Source: Robertmurraya siralis (lineage in GTDB: Bacteria; Bacillota; Bacilli; Bacillales; Cytobacillaceae). From it: a DNA stretch of 64,000 nucleotides. Location of the stretch: assembly GCF_005502275.1 (NCBI RefSeq), contig NZ_SWLZ01000021.1, positions 1 through 64,000 on the forward strand, read 5' to 3'. Both the position numbers and the translations under genes were made by a program. Each line of letters begins with the position of its first letter. Position 1 is the stretch's first letter. Positions 1 through 7,908 of this stretch are shown one piece after another. The notes below the pieces were generated by a model. It was not told the DNA's origin, ran no database searches, and was given only the letters and a program-made list of their open reading frames with translations.

Positions 1-139
1 AAGAGTAAGATTAGCTCTTAGGTTTAAAATAAACGTTGGCTAGTTTCAGCTTCTTAAAGAAAGATAGCCTCCACTATAATTATTTGTTGACGTATGATTT
101 GTTTAGTTTTCAAAGTGCAATTGTGTAAAATTTTATTGG

Positions 140-210
140 AGCGGGTGATGGGAATCGAACCCACGACAACAGCTTGGAAGGCTGTGGTTTTACCATTAAA
201 CTACACCCGC
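140..210 (-). tRNA. tRNA-Gly (TCC)
   Basis: Cloverleaf on the minus strand with 7-bp acceptor GCGGGTG/CACCCGC and a TTCGATT T-loop. The anticodon loop reads CTTCCAA, giving anticodon TCC. CCA is encoded (complement of 137-139). It is the last tRNA of the cluster. The left flank (1-136) carries a GAAAACTAAAC-like element of the kind seen between tRNA and rRNA genes in Bacillus, so an rRNA operon may lie beyond the left edge (inference). Confidence 0.97.
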
Positions 211-340
211 ATTTATTATTGTAATTTTACTTAACTTTCCTGCCCTATCTTGGCCTTACATGCCTCTAACTCTTCTTGATTATTCATAGATGATTAATCG
301 TCGAGGCAACTCGTTGATAATTCATAGGAGCAAGGCTCGT

Positions 341-371
341 GGCTGTGGTTTTACCATTAAACTACACCCGC
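341..371 (-). pseudogene. 5' fragment of tRNA-Gly
   Basis: Positions 341-395 repeat 180-234 exactly, and similarity continues imperfectly to about 419. The copy contains only the first 31 nt of tRNA-Gly (acceptor 5' strand, D arm, 5' side of the anticodon stem). It lacks the anticodon, T arm and 3' acceptor strand, so it cannot make a tRNA. It lies upstream of the intact gene in transcription order. Confidence 0.9.
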
Positions 372-435
372 ATTTATTATTGTAATTTTACTTAATCTTC
401 CCTGCTCTATCTTGGTCGTGCGTAACAACTCATGG

Positions 436-509
436 TCGGGAAGACAGGATTCGAACCTGCGACCCCTTGGTCCCAAACCAAGTGCTCTACCAAGCTGAGC
501 TACTTCCCG
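436..509 (-). tRNA. tRNA-Pro (TGG)
   Basis: Acceptor CGGGAAG/CTTCCCG, D arm AGCTCAG, T loop TTCGAAT. Anticodon stem-loop ACTTGGTTTGGGACCAAG gives TGG. CCA is encoded (complement of 433-435). Part of the minus-strand tRNA cluster. Confidence 0.97.
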
Positions 510-517
510 ATGTATGG

Positions 518-591
518 CGCGCCCGAGAGGAGTCGAACCCCTAACCTTTTGATCCGTAGTCAAACGCTCTATCCAATTGAGCTACGGGCGC
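518..591 (-). tRNA. tRNA-Arg (ACG)
   Basis: Acceptor GCGCCCG/CGGGCGC, anticodon arm TTTGACTACGGATCAAA giving ACG (read as ICG), T loop TTCGACT. CCA is encoded (complement of 515-517). Confidence 0.97.
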
Positions 592-668
592 ATCCTATCC
601 GAAAGACAACTTAATCATTATATCACAATAACAATCTGATTGTCAACAATTCTTTCAAAACTTTTTGG

Positions 669-751
<83 letters not shown>

Positions 752-820
752 ATTATTCTAAAGAAGCGATAAATAATATTATACGCAAAAAGAATATTAT
801 TTTCAAGTGGTAATTAATGA

Positions 821-902
821 TGCGGGTGAAGGGAGTCGAACCCCCACGCCATGCGGCGCTAGATCCTAAGTCTAGTGCGTCTGCCAATTCCGCCACACCC
901 GC
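821..902 (-). tRNA. tRNA-Leu (TAG)
   Basis: Class II tRNA with acceptor GCGGGTG/CACCCGC and anticodon arm CTAGACTTAGGATCTAG giving TAG. The genomic sequence after the discriminator A is TCA, so CCA is not encoded and must be added by the CCA-adding enzyme. Confidence 0.96.
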
Positions 903-993
903 AGACTATTATTTTTGCACTTGCAAAATAATAAAAAGTTTTTACTGACGTATATTAAGGAAAGTTATTTCTCCTCCGTCGAAAAAACTTTGA

Positions 994-1066
994 TGAGCCA
1001 TGAAGGACTCGAACCTTCGACCCTCTGATTAAAAGTCAGATGCTCTACCGACTGAGCTAATGGCTC
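994..1066 (-). tRNA. tRNA-Lys (TTT)
   Basis: Acceptor GAGCCAT/ATGGCTC, anticodon arm CTGACTTTTAATCAG giving TTT, T loop TTCGAGT. CCA is not encoded (TCA follows the discriminator). Confidence 0.96.
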
Positions 1067-1228
1067 TAAACTAAATAAGTGCAACTGCCAAATTCTTTAA
1101 GGCATCTGTGATGTCACCATCTCAGAAGGAGCATTCAAATAACGGATCGACTGGAATAAGATAACAAATTCAAAAATGAATTTACCTGGCTGCTGTACCG
1201 TTCTAAGCAATCACTTCTAAAAAATTGG

Positions 1229-1300
1229 CTGGGCTAGCAGGATTCGAACCTACGAATGACGGAGTCAAAGTCCGTTGCCTTACCACTTGGCTATAGCCCA
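1229..1300 (-). tRNA. tRNA-Gln (TTG)
   Basis: Acceptor TGGGCTA/TAGCCCA, anticodon arm CGGACTTTGACTCCG giving TTG, discriminator G. CCA is encoded (complement of 1226-1228). Confidence 0.96.
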
Positions 1301-1317
1301 ATATTAAAAAGCAATGG

Positions 1318-1391
1318 CGGTCCGGACGGGACTCGAACCCGCGACCTCCTGCGTGACAGGCAGGCATTCTAACCAACTGAACTACCGGACC
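1318..1391 (-). tRNA. tRNA-Asp (GTC)
   Basis: Acceptor GGTCCGG/CCGGACC, anticodon arm CCTGCCTGTCACGCAGG giving GTC. CCA is encoded (complement of 1315-1317). Confidence 0.97.
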
Positions 1392-1548
1392 AATGTTTTT
1401 TCACTATCGTGAAAATAACTTTCCTTTGTCTTTTTCGACGTAGGAGAAAATAGCTTTCCTTCCTTTTTTCACACTAGTGAAAATGACAATTTTCCGCGTG
1501 AGCAAAATCTTTTCAATGAAATAAAGGAAACAGGTTGAGAAGAATTGG

Positions 1549-1620
1549 TGACCCGTACGGGATTCGAACCCGTGTTACCGCCGTGAAAGGGCGGTGTCTT
1601 AACCGCTTGACCAACGGGCC
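1549..1620 (-). tRNA. tRNA-Glu (TTC)
   Basis: Acceptor GGCCCGT/ACGGGTC, anticodon arm CCGCCCTTTCACGGCGG giving TTC. CCA is encoded (complement of 1546-1548). Confidence 0.97.
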
Positions 1621-1636
1621 ATTAAAAATATAATGG

Positions 1637-1724
1637 CGGAGAAGGAGGGATTTGAACCCTCGCGCCGCTCGCGCGACCTACACCCTTAGCAGGGGCGCCT
1701 CTTCAGCCTCTTGAGTACTTCCCC
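1637..1724 (-). tRNA. tRNA-Ser (GCT)
   Basis: Class II tRNA with a long GC-rich variable arm. Acceptor GGGGAAG pairs with CTTCTCC including one G-U. Anticodon loop CTGCTAA gives GCT. CCA is encoded (complement of 1634-1636). Confidence 0.96.
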
Positions 1725-1741
1725 ACAATCCAAAATGGTGG

Positions 1742-1813
1742 CTCCGCGGGTAGGATTCGAACCTACGACCGATCGGTTAACAGCCGATTGCTCTACCACT
1801 GAGCTACCGCGGA
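1742..1813 (-). tRNA. tRNA-Asn (GTT)
   Basis: Acceptor TCCGCGG/CCGCGGA, anticodon arm with loop TGTTAA giving GTT. CCA is encoded (complement of 1739-1741). It is the first tRNA after the cluster promoter; the Asn-Ser-Glu order matches B. subtilis trnS next to the sprT-like gene. Confidence 0.97.
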
Positions 1814-1931
1814 ATAAAAAATATTCGTTCCTAAGCCCACTATCCCTTACCGATTGTCCTCATCTCAGAAAGACAAACCAAGCAGCAACTCGATGAGTAC
1901 AACTCGCAGCACTTTCATGATGCTTTGCTCG

Positions 1932-1957
1932 TTGCTCTACCATTGAGCTACCGCGGA
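1932..1957 (-). pseudogene. 5' fragment of tRNA-Asn
   Basis: A 26-nt copy of the tRNA-Asn 5' end (acceptor strand plus D arm, one mismatch) lies about 144 bp upstream of the intact gene in transcription order. It stops before the anticodon stem. Like the tRNA-Gly fragment, it abuts the sequence GCTCGT. Confidence 0.85.
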
Positions 1958-1998
1958 ATAATGTGTTTTATACCGTCTCTCTTTTGTCGACTCTTCAT

Positions 1999-2027
1999 AT
2001 TATAATGAGATGTTATATCCAAGTCAA
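1999..2027 (-). promoter_or_regulatory. Sigma-A promoter of the tRNA cluster
   Basis: On the minus strand, TTGACT (complement of 2022-2027), a 17-bp spacer, then a perfect TATAAT (complement of 1999-2004). It points into the tRNA-Asn fragment and the whole tRNA cluster. Confidence 0.85.
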
Positions 2028-2101
2028 GAACAAAAATATAAGTAATTTCGACTTACACCTTTGTGCGCGGAAATATAAATTAACATCCTTTTTTCGAAAT
2101 G

Positions 2102-2563
2102 TCAACCATTCATTTGGATAAGTTTACCTCGGCACTTTCCGCATACATATCGTAATACATCTACAGCTCTCTTTCTTTTAAAAACCTGACCACAATTGGA
2201 GCATTTATAAACATGTAGCTTATAACTGCGTTTTCTCTCCGGACCATCGGGCAATACGTTACAAAAACGGGGAGCTCCAACCTTTTTTAAAAGCTTTTTA
2301 AAGTCAGCATCGCGATGCCGATAGCCCTTTCCCTCCAAATGAAGATGGTAGTGGCAAAGCTCGTGCTTAATAATGCCGATTAATTCTTCCTCACCCAATT
2401 GTTCCAAATACCTTCGGTTTATTTCAATGTTATGAGATTTCAATAAATAGCGGCCACCTGTTGTACGCAAACGATTATTAAAAATCGCTTTATGTTTGAA
2501 TGGCCTCTGGAAAAACTCCAGTGACAACTTTTCAACAAGCCCTTGTAGTTGAAATTCCTCCAT
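2102..2563 (-). CDS. SprT-like zinc metalloprotein (YdcK type)
   Basis: A 153-residue SprT-family protein. The HELCHYHLH segment near residues 87-95 carries the HExxH zinc-binding helix. A C-terminal zinc ribbon has CSNCG (about residue 121) and CGKC (about 141). Short SprT-like proteins are common in Bacilli and their cellular role is not well defined; proteolysis is inferred from the family. It lies between the tRNA cluster and cmpA/tex, as in B. subtilis. Confidence 0.88.
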   Translation of the reverse strand: MEEFQLQGLVEKLSLEFFQRPFKHKAIFNNRLRTTGGRYLLKSHNIEINRRYLEQLGEEELIGIIKHELCHYHLHLEGKGYRHRDADFKKLLKKVGAPRFCNVLPDGPERKRSYKLHVYKCSNCGQVFKRKRAVDVLRYVCGKCRGKLIQMNG

Positions 2564-2657
2564 AAAACGTATTCCTCTCCATTATAAGTAAACATGACAA
2601 CCCATTATAGCATACATTGTATATACCCTTTGAATTTTAAAACTGGGAGGTCTCACC

Positions 2658-2771
2658 ATGCCAACTTGGTTCCAAAATCAAATGCAAAGAGCCTTTCTTG
2701 AGAAAAACCGTCATCAAATTAAATTGCTGAATCAATGCTGGTTCTTTTACAGAAAAAAACACTGCTCCTGA
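2658..2771 (+). CDS. cmpA: Cortex morphogenetic protein CmpA
   Basis: A 37-residue ORF starting MPTWFQNQMQ and ending with the basic, aromatic tail WFFYRKKHCS, preceded by a good Shine-Dalgarno (GGGAGG, 2645-2650). Length, pattern and position between the sprT-like gene and tex match CmpA of B. subtilis. CmpA is a sporulation factor made in the mother cell that works with the SpoIVA coat base and the ClpXP adaptor pathway in quality control of spore envelope assembly. It runs opposite to its neighbours, as expected. Its presence indicates an endospore former. Confidence 0.9.
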   Translation: MPTWFQNQMQRAFLEKNRHQIKLLNQCWFFYRKKHCS

Positions 2772-2840
2772 ACATGTACTGTTTACAAGCAATAAATTAC
2801 GATACATCCCCTAATGCTTGAGCCATTGATAAAACACTTT

Positions 2841-2976
2841 TTTGGCTCATTTCGTGTGAAACCTAGTTTCACATACCTTTCAGCATAACTGAAAGGGTTC
2901 CATAAAGCGATAGGAGAAATCTCGTTTTCTCCCATCGTTTTATGGAGTCAGAAAGCAACATCGACATTTATAAGCC
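2841..2976 (+). repeat. MITE-like dispersed repeat, copy A
   Basis: Begins near TTTTGGCTCATTTC and contains three successive hairpins: TGTGAAAC/GTTTCACA (2855-2873), CCTTTCAG/CTGAAAGG (2876-2896) and a long imperfect stem at 2899-2946. It ends in ACATCGACATTTATAAGCC, which resembles the CACCGACATATAACA end of other copies. Its outer ends are decayed. The third hairpin is specific to this copy. Confidence 0.7.
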
Positions 2977-3043
2977 TAATAAATGAATTCTTTTTGACCG
3001 ACCAAGATTCTAATCATTCAAAAAACCAAGGCCGTCAATAAAC

Positions 3044-3080
3044 AAGCTACACAACTCTCATCCGAATCGTGCAGCTTGTC
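3044..3080 (-). terminator. Probable terminator after tex
   Basis: Read on the minus strand, CAAGCTGCAC and TGTGTAGCTTG form a stem with one G-U, followed by a weak T-rich stretch just downstream of the tex stop. Confidence 0.45.
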
Positions 3081-3091
3081 ATTTTGCGCCA

Positions 3092-5269
3092 CTATTCCTG
3101 TGGTGACAGCATTGTCAAGGCAACTCTTCCTTTTTTCACATCAACAGATTCCACCCATACAGTTACGACGTCACCAACTGAGACAACATCGAGCGGATGC
3201 TTGACAAATCCTTGTTTTAATTTAGAAATATGGACAAGGCCGTCTTGTTTCACACCAATATCCACAAATGCCCCAAAATCGACGACATTTCTCACTGTTC
3301 CCTGGAGCTCCATACCTGCTTTAAGATCTTCAAGTTTTAATACATCTTTTTTTAACAAAGGTTTTGGAAGATCATCTCGCGGATCGCGTTCAGGACTCAT
3401 TAACGCATCAATAATATCCTTTAACGTAAGCTCCCCTATTTCAAGCTCTACAGAGATATCCTTTATATTAACCTTTGACAAAACGGTTTTTAACGCTTCT
3501 GAACCAAGATCATTCGTTGTAAATCCAAGATTGCTCAAAAGTCGCTTTACTTCAGGATAACTTTCCGGATGAATGCTTGTACGATCAAGCGGTTCAGTTC
3601 CATCGATCACTCTTAAAAAGCCAATTGCCTGCTCATAAGTCTTCGCACCCAATCTCGGAATTTTCTTTAACTGCTCCCTTTTACTAAACTTGCCTTCTTC
3701 ATCACGCTTTTTAACAATATTATTAGCAACTGCTTTAGACAGCCCAGCTACATATTGCAGCAATGAAGCAGATGCTGTATTCACATTTACTCCAACCTGG
3801 TTAACAGTCGTCTCCACCACGAAAGTGAGTGATTCATTCAATCTTTTTTGCGAAACATCATGCTGATATTGCCCAACTCCAACAGACTTAGGATCGATCT
3901 TCACCAATTCCGCAAGCGGGTCTTGAAGTCGTCGAGCAATTGATACCGCACTTCTTTCTTCAACCTGAAAGTCAGGAAATTCTTCACGAGCGATATCGGA
4001 TGCTGAATAGACACTAGCACCGGCTTCATTTACAATTAAATAAAAAATCGCCTTTTTTTGTTCCTTTAGTATATCTGCGATAAATTGTTCTGTTTCCCTT
4101 GATGCTGTACCATTTCCAATGGCCACAACCTCAACGTCATATTGATTCAGGATCGCTTCAACCTTTTCTTTCGCTTCCTTCGGTTTGGCACTTGGAGGGT
4201 GCGGGTAAACAACATCTATTTTTAAAACCTTTCCTGTTTCATCCACGACAGCGAGCTTGCAGCCTGTGCGATAGGCCGGATCCACTCCAAGCACGACTTT
4301 TCCTTTTAACGGTGGTTGCAGCAATAGCTTCCGCAAATTCTCTGAAAAGATATGGATGGCCTGTTCTTCCGCTTTTTCCGTTAATTCACTGCGAATTTCC
4401 CGCTCAATTGAAGGTTGAATCAAACGTTTATAGCCATCTTCAATCGCCTCTGCTACGAGCTGAGCCGTAATGGCAGTTGTATTTTTAATCCATTTTTTAT
4501 TCAAGTAAGTTAAAATACGCTCCACATTCGGCTTAAGAGAAGTCCTTAAAATTTCTTCCTTTTCCCCACGATTTAACGCTAAAATACGGTGAGGGACAAT
4601 TTTATGGACTGGTTCAGAATAATCATAGTACATTTCATAAACATTCTTTTCATCTTTTTCTGCATCTTTAATGGAAGATTCAATAATGCTCGACTTGAAG
4701 GTTTCCCTTCGAATCCATTTTCGCCCCTCAGCATCATCCGAAACCGTTTCTGCAATAATATCCTTCGCACCAGACAATGCCTCATCTACTGTGATAACTT
4801 CCTTTTCCTCTGATAAAAATTCTCTTGCTTTTTCCTCTATTGACCCAGCAGTCGGAAAAGTTAATATCCAGTCCGCAAGTGGCTCCAACCCTTTTTCCTT
4901 TGCAACAGTTGCCTTTGTTCTTCTTTTTTGCTTATAAGGACGATATAAATCCTCGACCTCCTGCAATTTTAGCGAAGCATCGATTTGTCGTTTGAGTTCC
5001 GGAGTTAGCTTGCCCTGTTCTTCAATCAAACGAATAACTTCTTCTTTTCTCTGCTCTAAGTTTTGTATGTAATTCCATCTTTCCATGATATTTCGTATTT
5101 GAACTTCATCAAGAGCGCCTGTTTGCTCTTTACGATAACGGGCAATAAACGGGACCGTATTGCCATCATTCAGCAAAGATATAACATTTTTTACTGATAT
5201 AAATGATATTGCTTGCTCTGCAGCGATCATTTTTAAAATAGGTTCTTGCATATCCATTGTTTGCTCCAC
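3092..5269 (-). CDS. tex: Tex-family RNA-binding transcription accessory protein
   Basis: A 725-residue protein with the family layout: N-terminal Tex helical region, YqgF/RuvX-like RNase-H fold (VVLGVDPAYRTGCKLAVVD), helix-hairpin-helix repeats (GVNVNTASASLLQYVAGLS) and a C-terminal S1 domain (LQGTVRNVVDFGAFVDIG). Tex binds nucleic acid and affects transcription and translation; the precise role is uncertain. I chose a GTG start at 5269 because TTGGAGG precedes it by about 8 nt; upstream in-frame codons would overlap that ribosome-binding site. The equivalent of B. subtilis ydcI. Confidence 0.93.
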   Translation of the reverse strand: MEQTMDMQEPILKMIAAEQAISFISVKNVISLLNDGNTVPFIARYRKEQTGALDEVQIRNIMERWNYIQNLEQRKEEVIRLIEEQGKLTPELKRQIDASLKLQEVEDLYRPYKQKRRTKATVAKEKGLEPLADWILTFPTAGSIEEKAREFLSEEKEVITVDEALSGAKDIIAETVSDDAEGRKWIRRETFKSSIIESSIKDAEKDEKNVYEMYYDYSEPVHKIVPHRILALNRGEKEEILRTSLKPNVERILTYLNKKWIKNTTAITAQLVAEAIEDGYKRLIQPSIEREIRSELTEKAEEQAIHIFSENLRKLLLQPPLKGKVVLGVDPAYRTGCKLAVVDETGKVLKIDVVYPHPPSAKPKEAKEKVEAILNQYDVEVVAIGNGTASRETEQFIADILKEQKKAIFYLIVNEAGASVYSASDIAREEFPDFQVEERSAVSIARRLQDPLAELVKIDPKSVGVGQYQHDVSQKRLNESLTFVVETTVNQVGVNVNTASASLLQYVAGLSKAVANNIVKKRDEEGKFSKREQLKKIPRLGAKTYEQAIGFLRVIDGTEPLDRTSIHPESYPEVKRLLSNLGFTTNDLGSEALKTVLSKVNIKDISVELEIGELTLKDIIDALMSPERDPRDDLPKPLLKKDVLKLEDLKAGMELQGTVRNVVDFGAFVDIGVKQDGLVHISKLKQGFVKHPLDVVSVGDVVTVWVESVDVKKGRVALTMLSPQE

Positions 5270-5499
5270 GAAACGTTCCTCCAACATTTATGATATTGTC
5301 GCCTTCTACTTATTCTAACAAAAGTAAGAAACCGATTGCACATCTGAAGGTCAAAGTGTTTTTGCCACAGCCGGTCGCAAACTGCGAGAACACAGAAATA
5401 AGGAATTTGCAGACGGAAAACAACCGCTTTTCAAATTAAGCAAATAACCTATTATCCCTAGCGTGGAGGCGGTCGAGTGCCATTCACTTTTACCTTTTC

Positions 5500-5618
5500 A
5501 TTTTTGGTTCATTTTGTGTGATGCCAAAGTTTCACACGTCTTATTAGTGATGCTAAATGGTCCTCTGATTCCATGAAGCAATGAGAGAAAATAAGCCAAA
5601 AATCAAAACCGGCGTATA
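5500..5618 (+). repeat. MITE-like dispersed repeat, copy B (decayed)
   Basis: TTTTTGGTTCATTTTGTGTG, then CCAAAGTTTCACACG, and a right part GAGAGAAAATAAGCCAAAAATC followed by AAAACCGGCGTATAA align with copies C and D. The CCTTTCAG hairpin is degraded. With 5270-5499, where I see nothing else, it fills the tex-rsbX gap. Confidence 0.6.
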
Positions 5619-5671
5619 AAAAAGCACCTGGGACCTCTTCTTATGTTGAAGCGTGAGGAATAACAGGTACT
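5618..5671 (-). terminator. Terminator of the sigB operon
   Basis: On the minus strand, GTACCTG...GCTTC, a short loop, then GAAG...CAGGTGC form an interrupted stem followed by TTTTTT, directly after the rsbX stop. Confidence 0.6.
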
Positions 5672-5674
5672 CAT

Positions 5675-6271
5675 TTAATATAATTTCCCAATGATAAAAG
5701 TCGCATCATCAGCGAAAGGAAATGGCCTATTTTTAATATCTTCCGCAATGCTGCTCAATGATCTGATTGGATTCAGCAAATTTTTTAACCCATTGAAATG
5801 AAAGCCATCCGAATAAATTAAAAAAGTTGAATATTGCTCATAAGCATAATTCTGTGTTCGAAAACTTTGCGGCCTACCAGATAAATAACCCGTTACTGGC
5901 AGCGGATATGTTAATTTCCCGGATGAAGAGTAGAGGAAAAAGCGGATATTCCCTACACAGCTATAAACAAACTCCCTCTTTGAGAAATATACTTTAAAAA
6001 TAGCTACTGCAGCTCCCCTTTTTTCTGCTAATTCTGCATTACACCTCTCCATCATCGTCTCTACATCTTCATTGTGGTATTGCTTGACGATTGCTACGAC
6101 AGCGGTAGCTGATTCATAGGCACTTTCTCCACTTCCGAGTCCATCTGCTAATACACAGACAAAATAATCTTCTGTACATAAATAAAAATAATCATCCCCG
6201 CACTGCACATTGCCTTCTTTTGTTCGTTGATAAGCGAATACTTCAACATCACCTGTAACGTAATGTTTCAT
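5675..6271 (-). CDS. rsbX: Phosphoserine phosphatase RsbX
   Basis: A 198-residue PP2C-type phosphatase. CVLADGLGSGESAYESA near residues 40-56 carries the metal-binding Asp-Gly, and FADDATFIIGKLY lies at the C-terminus. RsbX dephosphorylates RsbS and RsbR in stressosomes and resets the sigma-B cascade. The ATG at 6271 overlaps the sigB stop (ATGA) with GGAGTG upstream, indicating translational coupling. Last gene of the eight-gene operon, as in B. subtilis. Confidence 0.93.
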   Translation of the reverse strand: MKHYVTGDVEVFAYQRTKEGNVQCGDDYFYLCTEDYFVCVLADGLGSGESAYESATAVVAIVKQYHNEDVETMMERCNAELAEKRGAAVAIFKVYFSKREFVYSCVGNIRFFLYSSSGKLTYPLPVTGYLSGRPQSFRTQNYAYEQYSTFLIYSDGFHFNGLKNLLNPIRSLSSIAEDIKNRPFPFADDATFIIGKLY

Positions 6272-7065
6272 GAATGACACTCCGTGTTAGTATCATCTGC
6301 TAATATCGCTTCTTTTAATTTTTTTATTGCTCTGCGCTGCAACCTTGACACATGCATTTGTGAAATACCCAATTTCTCGCCCGTCTCCTTTTGGCTTAAA
6401 TTATCTAAATAGGTGTACTGAACAATTTCCCTTTCCCGATCTGTCAACACGTAGAGAACCTTTTCCAGCACCAATCTTTGATTGACTTTTTCATACCCTG
6501 AATCTTCTTTTCCTACAATGTCTAACAGGGTGACCGTACCGCCGTCTGAATCGGCTTCAAAAGTGTGATTAATCGACAAAGCTTGATAGCTTTTCCCCAT
6601 TTCCATTGCTTCTAACACATCTTCTTCCGAGACATCTAACGCTTGTGCAATCTCATAAATTTTTGGTGAGCGGTGAAGCGTTGTTGTCAACGACTCAACT
6701 GTCTTCTTAATTTTTGGTCCAATTTCTTTAATTCTTCTGGGTACATGAACACTCCACGTTTTATCCCGCAAAAACCGTTTAATTTCTCCAATGATAGTTG
6801 GAACAGCAAACGCTTCAAAGCTTTTACCCACTTTAGCATCATAACGTCTAATCGCTCCTAGCAATCCAATAACACCGACTTGAACCATATCCTCATGATA
6901 GGAGCGTCCCTTTGAATACTTTCGAGCAATATGTTCTATTAAAGGTTTATAATGCAGAACGAGTTTCGCCTGCGCTTCCTCGTCTTCATAAAGCTGAAAG
7001 GATTGAATATACTCATCTATCTCCTCTTTTGTTAGCTGATTAGGGTGAGATTGTTTTTGCACCAC
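6268..7065 (-). CDS. sigB: RNA polymerase sigma factor SigB
   Basis: General-stress sigma factor of about 265 residues. Region 2 is intact (HEDMVQVGVIGLLGAIRRYD; KSFEAFAVPTIIGEIKRFLRD for -10 recognition). Region 4 has TDREREIVQYTYLDNLSQKETGEKLGISQ...SRLQRRAI, a helix-turn-helix for the -35. Two adjacent GTG codons (7065, 7062) can serve as start; the second is better spaced from AGGTGG. The start overlaps rsbW by 26 nt, which usually reflects coupled, stoichiometric synthesis of anti-sigma and sigma. Confidence 0.96.
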   Translation of the reverse strand: MVQKQSHPNQLTKEEIDEYIQSFQLYEDEEAQAKLVLHYKPLIEHIARKYSKGRSYHEDMVQVGVIGLLGAIRRYDAKVGKSFEAFAVPTIIGEIKRFLRDKTWSVHVPRRIKEIGPKIKKTVESLTTTLHRSPKIYEIAQALDVSEEDVLEAMEMGKSYQALSINHTFEADSDGGTVTLLDIVGKEDSGYEKVNQRLVLEKVLYVLTDREREIVQYTYLDNLSQKETGEKLGISQMHVSRLQRRAIKKLKEAILADDTNTECHS

Positions 7066-7516
7066 TCTCCACCTTCTCTCCCTCCAGGTATTTCGTCATT
7101 AAGACGGTTACACCTTCGTTGTGGTGAAATTCCACCTCATCCATCAATGTTTCAATCAGGTAGAGGCCTAATCCTCCCTCACGCATATACTCAATTGATT
7201 CTTTCTCCTGATCATACGGACCAATTTTTTTTCTTAATTCTTGCAAATCAAAGCTGGTCCCGCGATCAGCAACAATAATTTCCAACCGATCCTTATAAAG
7301 ACTATAGCCTATCGATACTTCCCCTTTTTCTTGAGATTTATAGGCATGCTGAGCGGCATTCGTACAAGCTTCACTAACCGCAATCTTTAAATCTTCAATT
7401 TCATCGTATGAAAAACCCATTCTTCCAGCAATACCAGAAGCTGTAAGCCGGATGACTCCCACATATTCAGGCTTAGCAGGAATTTTCATCTCGATATAAT
7501 CATAAGGTTGGCTCAT
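7040..7516 (-). CDS. rsbW: Anti-sigma-B factor / serine kinase RsbW
   Basis: A 158-residue GHKL-fold kinase. The N box EACTNAAQHAY (about residues 50-60), ADRGTSFD and GGLGLYLIETLMD form the ATP pocket. RsbW binds and inhibits SigB, or phosphorylates and inactivates RsbV. Its ATG overlaps the rsbV stop (ATGA). It sits between rsbV and sigB, the canonical partner-switching order. Confidence 0.96.
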   Translation of the reverse strand: MSQPYDYIEMKIPAKPEYVGVIRLTASGIAGRMGFSYDEIEDLKIAVSEACTNAAQHAYKSQEKGEVSIGYSLYKDRLEIIVADRGTSFDLQELRKKIGPYDQEKESIEYMREGGLGLYLIETLMDEVEFHHNEGVTVLMTKYLEGEKVESGAKTISP

Positions 7517-7845
7517 TCTTTTTCACCTTCATTCTGACTGTTAATATCCATGATTTCTGCTAAACCAGTGATCTCAAATAATCTTATAAGACGCCTTGAT
7601 AAGCCAATAAGTTTCAAATCACCATCTTTGGAACGAATGCTTTTAAAGACCCCGACAAATACTCCTAATCCTGTACTATCCATGTACCCAACATCAGTCA
7701 AGTCCACTACCATATTCACCTGCTCTTGTTCAGAAAGTGGAAAGAGGGTTTCTCGAAGTTTCGGGGCTGTATAAGCGTCTATTTCACCAGCTAATGTCAC
7801 CTCTAGCAAGTTGTCATGTTCCATTACCTCTATTTTGATGTTCAT
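7513..7845 (-). CDS. rsbV: Anti-anti-sigma factor RsbV
   Basis: A 110-residue STAS protein. The conserved serine is in YMDSTGLGVFVG (about residues 54-65), the residue phosphorylated by RsbW. Dephosphorylated RsbV sequesters RsbW and frees SigB. GGGGAGAGG is the ribosome-binding site. A consensus sigma-B promoter lies immediately upstream, so rsbV-rsbW-sigB-rsbX can be transcribed separately for positive autoregulation. Confidence 0.96.
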   Translation of the reverse strand: MNIKIEVMEHDNLLEVTLAGEIDAYTAPKLRETLFPLSEQEQVNMVVDLTDVGYMDSTGLGVFVGVFKSIRSKDGDLKLIGLSRRLIRLFEITGLAEIMDINSQNEGEKE

Positions 7846-7883
7846 AACCGACCTACCTCTCCCCTTATCAGTCTTATTCTCAA

Positions 7884-7908
7884 TTACCCTTTACCGTAAA
7901 TATTAAAC
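7884..7908 (-). promoter_or_regulatory. Sigma-B promoter before rsbV
   Basis: Minus strand: GTTTAA (complement of 7903-7908), a 13-bp spacer, then GGGTAA (complement of 7884-7889). This is a near-perfect match to the sigma-B consensus GTTTAA-N12-15-GGGTAT. The -35 overlaps the rsbU stop codon at 7903-7905. Confidence 0.9.

Noticed and set aside
1-136. rRNA gene at the left edge
   Set aside because: Only a GAAAACTAAAC-like spacer element is visible; no 5S, 16S or 23S sequence.
357-614. ORFs of 60-68 codons on both strands across the tRNA-Pro/Arg genes
   Set aside because: They are translations of tRNA genes; no ribosome-binding site, and peptides such as REVAQLGRALGLGPRGRRFES are the usual tRNA artefact.
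1711-1896. 61-codon ORF across tRNA-Asn
   Set aside because: Runs through a tRNA gene and has no ribosome-binding site.
3069-3560. 163-codon plus-strand ORF opposite tex
   Set aside because: Antisense shadow of the tex S1 domain; serine/threonine-rich composition and no start signal.
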